32,731 nt of DNA from assembly GCA_013289875.1 (NCBI GenBank), contig JABCZC010000050.1:1-32731 (forward strand). The letters run 5' to 3'. Numbering within the stretch: the stretch's first letter is position 1; each line of letters starts with the position of its first letter. Positions 7,339 to 16,850 of this stretch are shown here, piece after piece. Made by a program: the position numbers and the translations under genes. Source of the stretch: Acidobacteriota bacterium. Lineage in GTDB: Bacteria > Acidobacteriota > Terriglobia > Terriglobales > Acidobacteriaceae. Below the pieces are notes generated by a model. The model saw only the letters and a list, made by a program, of their open reading frames with translations, ran no database searches and was not told where the DNA came from.

Positions 7339-9959
7339 TCGCAGCGAACGAGCATCGACGGGTAGTCATCACCGGCCTGGGTGCGGTCACCGCGTTTGGC
7401 CGCGGCGCGATGCAGACCTGGCGCGCCATCGTCGACGGCAGATCCGGCGTCACTGCTCGCCACCCCTTCGAAAATAGCGCCAACCCATTGCAGGTAGCGG
7501 GCTACGTCGATATTGCCTGCCTTGAAGGCTTCGGCAACGAGAAATACCTGGGCCGCGCCGCACAGTTTGGCCTCGCCGCCGGACTCGATGCCTACGTCGA
7601 TGCGGGGCTGACGCCAGGCACTCCGCACGCGCAGAAGATTGGGGTCTGTCTTGGCGCTTCGACCTTTCCCGTCATCGAAGATCGGCTTGATCGGCTTGGC
7701 AGCCTGCTCGACGGCTCGCGGTGGAACGCGCAATGCTATGCGCAGCTCTGCCGCGAGCGGCCTTGGCTGCTCACGCAGAGCGATGCCGCCTCGATTTCGT
7801 CGCTGCTTTCCGATCGGCTCGGCTTCGAAGGTCCCTCGCTTACCGTGCAGGCTGCCTGTACCTCTGCCACACAGGCCATTGGACATGCTTTCCATTCTCT
7901 GCGCGCCGGCCAGGCCACCGTGATGCTGGCCGGAGGCACCGACAGCATGCTGTCCATGATGTGCGTTACAGGCTTTGCGCTCCTCGGCAGTCTGGCTCAG
8001 CGATGGAGCTCACCCGCACAGGCGTCGCGCCCCTTTGATCGCACGCGCGACGGCTTTGTGCTGGCCGAGGGAGCCACCGTTCTGGTGCTTGAGGAGCTGC
8101 ATCACGCCCTCGCCCGCGATGCCCGCATCTATGCGGAGTTGCTCGGCTACGGCTCCTCCTGCGACGCCTATCGCCTTACTGACATGCAGCCGGAAGGTCG
8201 TGGCGCCGCGCTCTGCATGCAGGCCGCTCTTCGTGATGCCCAGGTTCTCCCCGAAGAGGTCGGCTACATCAACGCGCATGGCACAGCCACGCCGCTGAAT
8301 GATCGCATCGAGACGCACGCGATCCGTCAGGTCTTCGGAAGTCACGCGGACCACGGCCTCGCCGTAAGCTCTACCAAATCGCAGCTCGGACATCTCCTCT
8401 GCGCCGCTGGTGCGGTCGAGCTGATGGTGACCGCGCTCGCCCTACACGACAAGATCCTTCCTCCGACGCTCAACCTCGAGAACCCGGATCCCGAGTGCAA
8501 TCTCGATTACATCCCCGGCTTAGCGCGTCCCGCCGCGGTGAATGTGGCAATATCTAATTCCTTCGGCTTCGGAGGACAAAATGGTTCACTCGTTCTGCGC
8601 CGCTGGCCTCAACCGGCAGAGGCATCGAGTGCCGCCGTCTCAATTCCTCCTCTGGCCGTAACTCGGCGCGTCTGCATCACCGGAATCGGCGTTCACTCGC
8701 CCCTTGGCTTCGATCTGTCCAGTCATGTTCTTCGCTGGCGGGAAGGACACTCAGGTACCGAATCCCCTGCAACGCCGGAGATGCAGGCGCTCGGCATTCC
8801 CCATGCTGGCAGAGTGCCGGGCTTCGAGCCGCACAACCGGATCGCTAACCGGATGCTGCGCAAAATCCTGACACCCGCCGCCGGATTCGCCGTTGCCGCA
8901 GCCGGCGAAGCGCTGCACCGCTCCGGATTGCAGCCCGCAGAGATAGAGAAACTCAGCCTGTTCGTTGGCTCGCTGGGCCTCGATCAGGATCTCAACACCT
9001 TCGGCGAGGCTCTGCGTCAGTCGCTCGAACCGGCCCTGCCAGGGCTCGAGCCGAACCCGTCCGAGCCGTCCGCGTCCGCCTCGGCGCCGGAGCGCTTTTC
9101 CTACAGCCGCTTCCATAAACACGGCATGTCGCTCATCGATCCGCTCTTTCTCCTGAAATCCCTGCCCAACGCCGGACTCTGCGGTGCCGCCATCGAGCAC
9201 GGGATGCAGGGCGCAAACCTGAACATCATGAACGGGTCCACCTCTGGCCTGATCGCAGTATCTGCAGCCGCCGATTCCATCTTTCGGGGAGATACTCCCG
9301 TTGCCCTCGCGGGCGGTTACGATTCGCTCGTCCAACTCGAGACCGTCCTCGCCCATCTGATTGACGGCCGTCTCCGCACCGGCAAGGAGGGCGGCAACGG
9401 AAGCGGTTATCTTCCCAGTGAAGGCGCTGCCTTCTTTTTCCTCGAAGAGGAGGCGCACGCCCATGCCCGCGGAGCCCACATCTTTGCGGAGATCGCAGCT
9501 TCGGCAGTCACTCACTCGCCATCTGGCACTCCACCGGAGCAAGGCGCCGTAGCCGCCCTCGAGCGCGCCGCCCGCGCCAGCGCTGCCGCTGAACCACCGA
9601 CGGAATACCCATCCTGCACCGCCCCGAACGCTGTCTTTGGTGACGGCCTCAACCTCGCCGGCCACGACGCACTCGAAGCCGAAGTCCTGCGACGCATCGG
9701 TTGCAGGCTGCGGGGCATCCCGCTCCATTCCACGGTGAGTCGACTCGGCTTTGCAGGTGCAGCCACTGGCCTCTTCTCACTCCTGCACGCCGCGCTGACG
9801 ATAGACGGTCAGCTGTCTTTCGCAGGTATGGCTAATCCTGAACAGCCGCCCGAAAAACTCCTCGTCTGGACCAGCGACCGTGGACGCAATCACGTCGCCA
9901 TCGCATTGCGTCGAAGCCCGGACACTGCTGCCACGGAGGCCGCTCCATGCGAGCCTTGA
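7335..9959 (+). CDS. Fused ketosynthase and chain-length-factor-like protein
   Basis: An 874-residue protein with two thiolase-fold ketosynthase halves. The first (about 8-415) has the full Claisen-condensing set: Cys175 in QAACTSA, His315 in NAHGTAT, Lys348 in STKSQ and His353 in QLGHLLCAAG. The second (about 440-860) begins again with RRVCITGIGVHSPLG but has lost every catalytic residue: Ser635 (NGSTSG) replaces Cys, GDGLN stands where HGT should be, and STVSRLGFAGAATG has Val for Lys and Phe for the second His. In type II polyketide systems an active KS pairs with an inactive KS-beta/CLF as separate proteins; here both are one chain. The start is set by the ATGA overlap at 7335; the end overlaps the ligase gene by 13 bases. 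It should extend an ACP-bound chain with malonyl units, the second half perhaps setting length. No dedicated malonyltransferase is seen. Confidence 0.85.
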   Translation: MIAANEHRRVVITGLGAVTAFGRGAMQTWRAIVDGRSGVTARHPFENSANPLQVAGYVDIACLEGFGNEKYLGRAAQFGLAAGLDAYVDAGLTPGTPHAQKIGVCLGASTFPVIEDRLDRLGSLLDGSRWNAQCYAQLCRERPWLLTQSDAASISSLLSDRLGFEGPSLTVQAACTSATQAIGHAFHSLRAGQATVMLAGGTDSMLSMMCVTGFALLGSLAQRWSSPAQASRPFDRTRDGFVLAEGATVLVLEELHHALARDARIYAELLGYGSSCDAYRLTDMQPEGRGAALCMQAALRDAQVLPEEVGYINAHGTATPLNDRIETHAIRQVFGSHADHGLAVSSTKSQLGHLLCAAGAVELMVTALALHDKILPPTLNLENPDPECNLDYIPGLARPAAVNVAISNSFGFGGQNGSLVLRRWPQPAEASSAAVSIPPLAVTRRVCITGIGVHSPLGFDLSSHVLRWREGHSGTESPATPEMQALGIPHAGRVPGFEPHNRIANRMLRKILTPAAGFAVAAAGEALHRSGLQPAEIEKLSLFVGSLGLDQDLNTFGEALRQSLEPALPGLEPNPSEPSASASAPERFSYSRFHKHGMSLIDPLFLLKSLPNAGLCGAAIEHGMQGANLNIMNGSTSGLIAVSAAADSIFRGDTPVALAGGYDSLVQLETVLAHLIDGRLRTGKEGGNGSGYLPSEGAAFFFLEEEAHAHARGAHIFAEIAASAVTHSPSGTPPEQGAVAALERAARASAAAEPPTEYPSCTAPNAVFGDGLNLAGHDALEAEVLRRIGCRLRGIPLHSTVSRLGFAGAATGLFSLLHAALTIDGQLSFAGMANPEQPPEKLLVWTSDRGRNHVAIALRRSPDTAATEAAPCEP

Positions 9960-12490
9960 AGCCGATCAAGGACTTTGCCACTCTGCAGTCGCTGTTCGAC
10001 TCTCTCCCGGCGTGGGGCGGACGCCGCGCCCTGGGCCTTCGCGGCGACTTCGGATTTCGCTGGTGGACCTATGCGCGACTCCACGACAACGCCCTCCGTG
10101 CCGCGATTTCGTTGCGCCGCAGAAATCTGGCACCCGGAGACCGCGTTCTCCTGTGGGCACCCAACTCGCCCGAGTGGGTAGCCTATCTACTCGGTGCCGC
10201 TTTACGCGGATTGGTCGTCGTTCCTGTCGATGCCGCCGCGCCGCTCGCCGAGATCGAACGCATCATCGAGATCACTCGTGCGCGTCTGCTCCTGTTCGGC
10301 ACGGAGCAGAGTCCATCGCAGTCGCCCGTCTCCTCGGAGCGCATCGACGGTCTTGAACGTGTTCCCATCCCCGCAGGTAGTGACCTGCGCGTGCCCATAT
10401 CGCCGGACGACCCGGCTGTAGTCCTCTTCACTGCAGGCAGCTCGGGCGAAGCGCGCGGAGTGGTGCTTACTCATGCCAACCTCACCTGCCAGATACGCCA
10501 TTTCCATTACTGGCGGCCGGTGATCCGCATCTTTCCGACCCGCCTGCTGGCTTTATCCCCGCTCAGTCATGTTCAGGGACTCATGCTCGGCGCCTGCGTC
10601 CCCCTCTCGCTCGGCATGAGCGTCGTGCATACCCATTCGATCGAGCCGCTCCACCTTCAGCGGACCCTGCGCGAAGCTGGAATCCGCGCCCTCGCGACCG
10701 TGCCCCGTGTGCTTGCTTTGCTTGAACAATCGTTGCGAACCCAGACAAGACTCCAGGCCGGCTCCAACCTAGGCCGTGTCGTCCTGTGGTGGCTGCGCCG
10801 GCGCACGCTGGGCAGCCGCTTCCACTTGATTCTCGTTGGAGGCGCAACTCTGCCGCCGGCCAGCGAGAGCTTCTGGCGGCGCTGCGGCTGCATTGTCGTG
10901 CAGGGCTACGGATCGACGGAAACTGCCGCCTTCGCCACCGTCAACCGGCCTCTGCTCGGTACCCCCGGCTCGATCGGTCTGCCTATCCACAATAACTCGA
11001 TCCGTCTCTCAGCCGACGGCGAAATCCTGATCCGCGGACCACATGTCTCGCCCCAATACATCGGCACAGAAGCCGCCAGTCTCACAGCGGACGGCTTTGT
11101 GCGCTCGGGGGATATCGCTCGGCAGGACCGCCGAGGCCGTCTCTTCTTCCTGGGCCGACTTGAGGATCGCATCGTCACCGCCGAAGGCCACACCTTGCAC
11201 TCGAACACGATTGAGACCGAGCTTCATCAGCTTCCCGGCGTTCAAGACGTGGTCGTACTTGCTGCCGCCATCGATGGTCTGGAGCAGGTTCACGCAACCC
11301 TGTTGCTCGACTCGGCCAGCGCACCCGCCGCCACGCTGATTCAACAGGCGAACCAGCGGCTGCCTGCCTCCCACCGGATCCGCAGCTGGTCCGTTTGGCC
11401 GGAGCCCGACTTTCCGCGCGGAGCCCTTGCGAAGATTCGCCGCGAGCAGGTTATCTCGGCCACACGAGAACGCCTGCGCCGCCCTCAGTCTCTTCCATCC
11501 TTTGTGGGTGCCCCGGATTCCATCGAAGCCGCTCTCGCCGATCCGGATCGTCAGCGCCGCCTGCAGCGCCTCGTTCCTTTCTTCCGCCAGGAGACATCCC
11601 CGGGCAATTTTCCGCAAATCCTTAGGAAATCCATGGATCTCGGGCTGGACTCGATTGAGGCCGCCGAGCTGATGACCATGCTGCACGAGCTTCCTGATCC
11701 CGCCGGCGCCACTCCAGCGCCTCTTGGCACAGAAGCGACCGAGTTTCCTCCGCCCTCTGACGCTCCTCGGCACAGCCCGCCTTGGCAGAGCTGGCCCGGT
11801 TCCGGGTTACTCAGAACCTGTGTCCAGACAATCCTGGTGGATTGCCTGCTCCGCACCCGCCTGCAGATCTACGCCACCGGACTCGAGGAGTTTCGCCAGA
11901 TTGAGGCTCCTGTGCTCTTCGTCTTCGACGCCGCCGATCGCGAGCACGGAGTCGAGTTTCTTGCCCTTCTGCGGGCGCTTCCCGGCCGTTTCCGCCGCCG
12001 TCTTGTCGTGCTCGTCGGCGACAGGATCATCTTCGCCTCCTATTTCTTTCGCAAGCCGGAAGACTCTCACTGGCGTCGCTGGTACGCCGCCTTCATGGTG
12101 CGCTTCGGCGTCCCCTGCGTGGTGCCCTACGTTCTTTCGCCGGGAGGCACGGTTCAGGGCATCCGCGATAGCTGCGCCTTCATCGATCGCGGCATGTCGC
12201 CCATCATCACCTGGTCTCGCGCCGCTGCGTCCATCGCGGCCGATACGCAGATCGACATCCTGCCCGTTCGCCTGGCGGGGCCGCGAGAGAACTGGTTCCG
12301 CGCCAACGTGAGCCTGCACTTTGAGCCGCCGATCCGCACAGGCTCCGACCTGAGTGCCGATCAAATCTTCCGCCTTGTTGAATCCCGTCTCCTCGAGGGA
12401 CGTTCAACCCGGACGCAGCTTGCCTCGATGGCCCTGCAAAGAAACATTGCGTCTGCCGATGCTGAGCTCCCTGTGACCCATGCCGAATGA
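9947..12490 (+). CDS. Acyl-AMP ligase / carrier domain / degenerate acyltransferase fusion
   Basis: An 847-residue protein with three parts. Residues 1-500 are an ANL adenylating enzyme: FTAGSSGEARG (161-171, phosphate loop), YGSTE (321-325), SGD (387-389), GRLEDRIVTAEG (403-414) and the C-terminal PRGALAKIRRE with Lys496 as likely catalytic lysine. Residues about 525-585 form a carrier domain with LGLDSIEA and phosphopantetheine candidate Ser569. Residues about 625-825 look like a PlsC/LPLAT acyltransferase in overall pattern, but the H-x4-D motif is lost (FDAADREHG where NH-x4-D is expected) and the PEGT motif reads TWSR. The architecture recalls Aas-type acyl-ACP synthetase/acyltransferase fusions with a carrier inserted between. 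It probably activates a fatty acid as acyl-AMP and loads it on its own carrier or the separate ACP. The ATG at 9947 overlaps the KS gene; the end overlaps the next gene by 11 bases. Confidence 0.78.
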   Translation: MRALKPIKDFATLQSLFDSLPAWGGRRALGLRGDFGFRWWTYARLHDNALRAAISLRRRNLAPGDRVLLWAPNSPEWVAYLLGAALRGLVVVPVDAAAPLAEIERIIEITRARLLLFGTEQSPSQSPVSSERIDGLERVPIPAGSDLRVPISPDDPAVVLFTAGSSGEARGVVLTHANLTCQIRHFHYWRPVIRIFPTRLLALSPLSHVQGLMLGACVPLSLGMSVVHTHSIEPLHLQRTLREAGIRALATVPRVLALLEQSLRTQTRLQAGSNLGRVVLWWLRRRTLGSRFHLILVGGATLPPASESFWRRCGCIVVQGYGSTETAAFATVNRPLLGTPGSIGLPIHNNSIRLSADGEILIRGPHVSPQYIGTEAASLTADGFVRSGDIARQDRRGRLFFLGRLEDRIVTAEGHTLHSNTIETELHQLPGVQDVVVLAAAIDGLEQVHATLLLDSASAPAATLIQQANQRLPASHRIRSWSVWPEPDFPRGALAKIRREQVISATRERLRRPQSLPSFVGAPDSIEAALADPDRQRRLQRLVPFFRQETSPGNFPQILRKSMDLGLDSIEAAELMTMLHELPDPAGATPAPLGTEATEFPPPSDAPRHSPPWQSWPGSGLLRTCVQTILVDCLLRTRLQIYATGLEEFRQIEAPVLFVFDAADREHGVEFLALLRALPGRFRRRLVVLVGDRIIFASYFFRKPEDSHWRRWYAAFMVRFGVPCVVPYVLSPGGTVQGIRDSCAFIDRGMSPIITWSRAAASIAADTQIDILPVRLAGPRENWFRANVSLHFEPPIRTGSDLSADQIFRLVESRLLEGRSTRTQLASMALQRNIASADAELPVTHAE

Positions 12491-14381
12491 GCTCATGACG
12501 ACGCCGGCCAATCCCGACTTGCATCCGGCGGTATACCACTCGGAGCGCGACGCCATGCGCCGCAACACCGACCTGGTCATTCGCAGCGTGGCCTTGCATC
12601 AACCTGACAGGTATCTGCGCAACGTCTGGCGAGGCGCGCTTCGCCGGGTGCGGCGGCGGACGGACGCGAATATCCTCGGCATCTGTTCAACCGGACATGG
12701 GGCCAGCCTCGCTCTGGTCTCCTCTCGCTTCGGTGTCCGAGCTCTCAGCCTGGAGCGCTTCCTCGGCAAGAAGAATGCGCTGTATCTCGCGCGCGAGGAA
12801 TACCGCGAGATACGGGAAAGCCTCGACCCGATTCCCTCCGGCATCCGCTTCTGTTTGCGGGACCGCTTCGGCCGTCTCCCTCCCATTGCTGTTTTTGAAG
12901 ACTCCTGGGAACCTCTCTTCAAGGCGCTTGTCCACGGCCTGCCGTTGCGGCCCCGCGACATCGATTTCGTAATGGGCAGCGAAAGCCACTTCGCCATCAA
13001 CCGTTCGTGGCAAGGCAGAGCTCTCAGCCACTACTTTCCCAACGCTGTAGTGCGTACAGACCTCGAGCACCACGCCGTCCACCGCTATCAGGCCTTTCTG
13101 GCCAGCGGCTTTGGCGACGCTGCCGTCTTCACGGCCGATGCCTCCGGCGAACCGCTGCGTCGAAAGGGTGGCAAGCGAATTGCTATGACCTTCTCCAGCG
13201 CAAGGGACAAAGAGATATCCGTCTTCGCCGAGCATACGTCTCCGGAATCGAGCCCCGGCCGACTTTACAACAATTTCAATATGTTCCTGGGCTTTGAGCA
13301 GGGCGAAGAAGGAAAGACCATGGGGCTTTCCTCCTACGGTCGCGACACCTGTTACCGGTATCTCCGGCCCCAGCTTGAGCTCTTCGACGACGGATCGTTC
13401 TTCTTCCCTGATGACGCCGCCCTGAAAACCACGTTGCGGGAACACGGCATCTTTCCGCGACTGCCGGGAATGCCAATCCTGCCGGACCACGAGGACGTTG
13501 CCCAGGCTGCCCAGCTTCTGCTGGACGACATCATGCACAATGCGCTGCGTGCGCTTGAGAGCGAGGCGCCATCGGAACGGCTGTGTCTTGCCGGCGGCAT
13601 CGCCTTGAACAGTGTCACCAATGAGCGCATCTTCCGCGCTTCTCGCTTCCGCGAGATCTACATCATGCCCAACGCCGGCGACCTGGGGCAGGCGCTCGGC
13701 TGCGCGCTTTTTGCGGAGCGCATGCTCCTGAACTGTCCCGCGCGCGCCATCGGGGAGAGCGACGGACTGGGGCCCCGTTACGCGGAAGCGGATGTCCTCG
13801 CCGCAATTGAGAACGCCGGCCTGCAATATTCCCGCCTCGCCGATCCCGTAAACCGCGCCGCCGCTCTTATCGCCGAAGGCCGGATCGTCGGCTGGTTCCA
13901 GGGCGGCTCCGAGTATGGTCCACGATCGCTGGGGCACCGCAGCATACTCGCTGACTGCCGCAAGCCAGAGATGAAGGACCACCTCAACGATCGGGTTAAA
14001 CACCGCGAGCCTTTCCGTCCTTACGCGCCGGCTGTTTTGGAAGAGCGTGTCTCCGAATACTTCGATCTACACCAACCCAGCCCGTTCATGCTCCGGGTGG
14101 TCGATGTCCTTCCCCATCAGCGAGCTGTCATCCCATCCGTCACCCACGTAGACGGAACCGCCCGCGTCCAGACCGTCAGCGCTGCGGGCAATCCTCTCTT
14201 CCATCAACTCATCGCCGCCTTCGACGCGCTTACCGGTGTTCCAGTCGTCCTGAATACCTCATTCAACGTTGCTGGCCGTCCGATCGTTGAGACCCCTGCC
14301 GATGCCATCGAATGCTTCCTTTCCACCAATATCGACGCGCTTATCCTACACAACTATCTCCTGGAAAAAAGTCCCGTATGA
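12480..14381 (+). CDS. NodU/CmcH-type O-carbamoyltransferase
   Basis: A 633-residue member of the carbamoyltransferase family (NodU, CmcH, TobZ), related to the TsaD/HypF fold. It would transfer a carbamoyl group from carbamoyl phosphate, via carbamoyl-AMP, to a hydroxyl, often on a sugar. N-terminal ASKHA-type motifs include GHGAS (72-76), the metal-binding-like EHHAVH (196-201) and a following FTADASGE. The central part has AGGIALN (371-377) and DLGQALG (401-407). The C-terminal domain has GGSEYGPRSLGHRSI (475-489) and KHREPFRPYAP (507-517), hallmarks of the family. Length is normal apart from about 60 extra N-terminal residues. The first ATG at 12480 overlaps the ligase gene by 11 bases; an ATG at 12495 is the alternative. 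As last full gene of the operon it probably decorates the sugar added by the GT4 enzyme. Confidence 0.88.
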   Translation: MPNELMTTPANPDLHPAVYHSERDAMRRNTDLVIRSVALHQPDRYLRNVWRGALRRVRRRTDANILGICSTGHGASLALVSSRFGVRALSLERFLGKKNALYLAREEYREIRESLDPIPSGIRFCLRDRFGRLPPIAVFEDSWEPLFKALVHGLPLRPRDIDFVMGSESHFAINRSWQGRALSHYFPNAVVRTDLEHHAVHRYQAFLASGFGDAAVFTADASGEPLRRKGGKRIAMTFSSARDKEISVFAEHTSPESSPGRLYNNFNMFLGFEQGEEGKTMGLSSYGRDTCYRYLRPQLELFDDGSFFFPDDAALKTTLREHGIFPRLPGMPILPDHEDVAQAAQLLLDDIMHNALRALESEAPSERLCLAGGIALNSVTNERIFRASRFREIYIMPNAGDLGQALGCALFAERMLLNCPARAIGESDGLGPRYAEADVLAAIENAGLQYSRLADPVNRAAALIAEGRIVGWFQGGSEYGPRSLGHRSILADCRKPEMKDHLNDRVKHREPFRPYAPAVLEERVSEYFDLHQPSPFMLRVVDVLPHQRAVIPSVTHVDGTARVQTVSAAGNPLFHQLIAAFDALTGVPVVLNTSFNVAGRPIVETPADAIECFLSTNIDALILHNYLLEKSPV

Positions 14382-14536
14382 ACGGCGCTGCGCATTGGCA
14401 ACCCGCGACCCATGATCCAGCTCAATTTAGCGCGCGGTACCTGCCCGCAGAGGAGATCCACCTCACTCCCGTCAACCTCTGCGACCAACCCGAAATTCGA
14501 CGCTTTTCTCAGGTGGCTCTGCCCAAAGAACTGTGA
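14378..14536 (+). CDS. Possible small protein overlapping the operon end
   Basis: A 52-residue open frame starts at an ATG that forms an ATGA overlap with the stop of the carbamoyltransferase gene (14378-14381), the same coupling used elsewhere in the operon. The protein (MNGAAHWQPATHD...) has no recognised domain, membrane segment or signal. It could be a real small operon member, the start of a gene since broken, or chance. The remaining bases to 14717 hold no other convincing gene. Confidence 0.3.
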   Translation: MNGAAHWQPATHDPAQFSARYLPAEEIHLTPVNLCDQPEIRRFSQVALPKEL

Positions 14537-14663
14537 TGGGATGGCCGCATCGTGGGCACCTGAATTGGACCGAACCGTGCTCTCTTGCGTGCTCTCGCCC
14601 TCACTGAAAGGCTTCAACCATGTGGAGCACGATGACTTAATGCAGACCTGGCGCAGAAAAAGC

Positions 14664-14700
14664 ATCGTGGCTGCTCCGAAGGCGGCCATGCAGCCGTGAT
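14664..14700. terminator. Weak inverted repeat between convergent genes
   Basis: GGCTGC (14669-14674) and GCAGCC (14690-14695), with partial pairing outside, lie between the end of the acyl operon and the end of the convergent glgX gene. The position suits a transcription end, but there is no T-tract, so an intrinsic terminator is only weakly supported. Confidence 0.25.
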
Positions 14701-14717
14701 CCAAGGACACTGATGCG

Positions 14718-16850
14718 TCACTCTGCCACCAGCTCCGGATTCAACGCAAAGAGCAAAAGGGATCTTGCGATTACGCCGTAGGCCGATAGAGACTGGAACT
14801 TCCCAAGCTCACGTTCCTCGTCGAGGCTTGTATCAAGAAGTAAGGTCCATTCCGTTCCTCCTACCGCCTCCGGTAATGTGAACTCAACTGGATCGAAGTG
14901 GTCGTTGATCACGATCAAAAGCGTCGCGTCTTTTCCTCGCTGGCGTACCCCGGTTGATTGAGCTCTGCCGTCGATCAACATTCCGAAACAGCGCATGCCC
15001 GTGTCGCCCCAATTGTGGTCTTCCATTTCTCTGCCGTTGGCGTTGATCCAGGTGACGTCTTTAACACCCAGCTGTTCGTTGTATTCTCCGGTCAAAAACA
15101 GGTTCCGGCGAAGAATAGGATACTTGTGCCGAAATCCAGTTAACTTCTTCACGTAAGTGGTAAGTTTGGTGCCCTTTTCTTGAATATCCCAATTAAGCCA
15201 ACTGATCTCATTGTCCTGACAGTAGGCATTGTTATTCCCGTTTTGCGTGCGCGCGAATTCGTCACCGGCGAGAATCATGGGCGTTCCCTGAGCGAGAAGC
15301 AAGGTTCCGAAGAGATTCCTCAATTGACGGTCTCGCAGCTTGTTGATCTCCGGGTCGTCTGTAGGGCCCTCGGCCCCACAGTTCCAGGAGTAATTCTCAG
15401 AGGTCCCATCCTGGTTTTGTTCACCATTCGCTTCATTATGTTTTTCGTTGTAGCTGACGACGTCATTCAGTGTGAACCCGTCGTGCGCAGTGAGAAAATT
15501 GATCGAAGACCATGGTCGGCGGCCCTGGACGTTGAATATTTCACCGGAGGCGGTGAGCCGTTTTGTTAGCTCGGATGCCGAAGATGCTCCTTTCCAAAAC
15601 CCACGAACAGAGTCGCGAAAATTGTCGTTCCACTCCGCCCAGCCGGGGGGAAAAGCACCGACCTGATACCCCCCGGGTCCACAATCCCAGGGTTCTGCAA
15701 TAAGCTTCACCGTTGCGAGAACAGGGTCTTGACTGCATGCCTTTAGAAACCCGCTTTGATTGTCGAATCCATTTTGTTCTCGGGCAAGAATGGTCCCGAG
15801 GTCGAACCGAAATCCATCCACGTGAGTCTGCTCAACCCAGTACCGCAAGCTGTCAGTCACCATCTGAATGACACGTGCGTGGCTTAAATTGAGGGTATTA
15901 CCTGTGCCCGTGTCATTGACATAATATCTGTTGGCATCGGCGACCAAGCGATAGTAGGTGGCGTTGTCGATGCCTTTAAAAGATATGGTCGGACCGAGTT
16001 CGTTTCCTTCAGCCGTATGGTTATAAACCACATCCAGAATCACTTCCAATCCAGCGCTGTGCAAGGTCTCCACGGTCTGCTTGAATTCCTTTAGTGCGTC
16101 CGCAGGGTCCGCCGCATAGAGCGGCTCGGGTGCGAAAAATCCTATCGTGTTATAGCCCCAGTAGTTGGTGAGACCTCGCTCCAAAAGATGGTTGTCGTTT
16201 ACAAACGTGTGAATCGGCAACAGTTCAACCGTCGTTACGCCGAGAGACTTGATGTATTTGACGACCTCTGGCTGACCAAGTCCCGAGTAAGTACCTTTCC
16301 GAGGTTGCGGAACGCCAGGGTGGAGCTTGGTAAAACCTCTGACGTGTACTTCATAGAGGATGGTGTCGTCGAACGGCACGCGGTACTTCGCCAATCTTCC
16401 TTGTCCGTGCCAGTTGAAATCGGGATCGACTACGATGCACTTCGGCATAAAGGGGGCGCTGTCCCGTTCATCGAAGGTCGTGTCGTCCCCAGACTCCATC
16501 TGATATCCGAATAAGGCGGGATCCCACTTAAGCTCACCAATGTGAGCGCACGCGTACGGGTCTAATAACAGCTTGTTCGGATTGAACCGATGACCAGCCT
16601 CCGGTTCATACGGTCCATAGACTCGCAATCCGTAGCGTGTGCTCGGCCGAATCCCTGGGATGTATCCATGCCATATCTGATTGGTATATTCCGGCAGCTC
16701 TTGACGGTCGATCTCTTTGTCTCCTGCCTCGTTGAAGAAGCACACTTCGACTTTGGTGGCATGAGCTGAAAAGACTGCAAAGTTGGTTCCTGTCCCATCC
16801 CAGGTTGCACCGCGGGGAGTCGGGGAACCTTCCTTCATTTGTATCGACAT
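14718..16850 (-). CDS. glgX: Glycogen debranching enzyme GlgX
   Basis: A 710-residue GH13 isoamylase-type enzyme that hydrolyses alpha-1,6 branches in glycogen, releasing maltodextrin side chains in the cytosol. The N-terminal beta-sandwich (CBM48-like, about 9-110) starts with PTPRGATWDGTGTNFAVFS. The catalytic barrel shows DVVYNHT (273-279), the nucleophile Asp350 in DGFRFDLG, the acid/base Glu386 in IAEPWD and the third carboxylate Asp457 in LTAHDG. YWGYNT and GDEFARTQNGNNNAY are also typical of GlgX. Length matches the family. There are two in-frame ATGs (16850 and 16838); the first is given. No other glycogen gene lies beside it here. The stretch from here to about 17280 looks less GC-rich than its flanks by eye, which might point to a different origin, though not measured. 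Confidence 0.93.
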   Translation of the reverse strand: MSIQMKEGSPTPRGATWDGTGTNFAVFSAHATKVEVCFFNEAGDKEIDRQELPEYTNQIWHGYIPGIRPSTRYGLRVYGPYEPEAGHRFNPNKLLLDPYACAHIGELKWDPALFGYQMESGDDTTFDERDSAPFMPKCIVVDPDFNWHGQGRLAKYRVPFDDTILYEVHVRGFTKLHPGVPQPRKGTYSGLGQPEVVKYIKSLGVTTVELLPIHTFVNDNHLLERGLTNYWGYNTIGFFAPEPLYAADPADALKEFKQTVETLHSAGLEVILDVVYNHTAEGNELGPTISFKGIDNATYYRLVADANRYYVNDTGTGNTLNLSHARVIQMVTDSLRYWVEQTHVDGFRFDLGTILAREQNGFDNQSGFLKACSQDPVLATVKLIAEPWDCGPGGYQVGAFPPGWAEWNDNFRDSVRGFWKGASSASELTKRLTASGEIFNVQGRRPWSSINFLTAHDGFTLNDVVSYNEKHNEANGEQNQDGTSENYSWNCGAEGPTDDPEINKLRDRQLRNLFGTLLLAQGTPMILAGDEFARTQNGNNNAYCQDNEISWLNWDIQEKGTKLTTYVKKLTGFRHKYPILRRNLFLTGEYNEQLGVKDVTWINANGREMEDHNWGDTGMRCFGMLIDGRAQSTGVRQRGKDATLLIVINDHFDPVEFTLPEAVGGTEWTLLLDTSLDEERELGKFQSLSAYGVIARSLLLFALNPELVAE

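Noticed and set aside
8751..9728. Minus-strand open frame of 325 codons opposite the second half of the KS-CLF gene
   Set aside because: Gly/Arg-rich shadow without recognisable domain; the plus frame carries conserved ketosynthase-like blocks.
12687..14003. Minus-strand open frame of 438 codons inside the carbamoyltransferase gene
   Set aside because: The plus frame has clear family motifs throughout; the minus frame has none and is explained by high GC at third codon positions.
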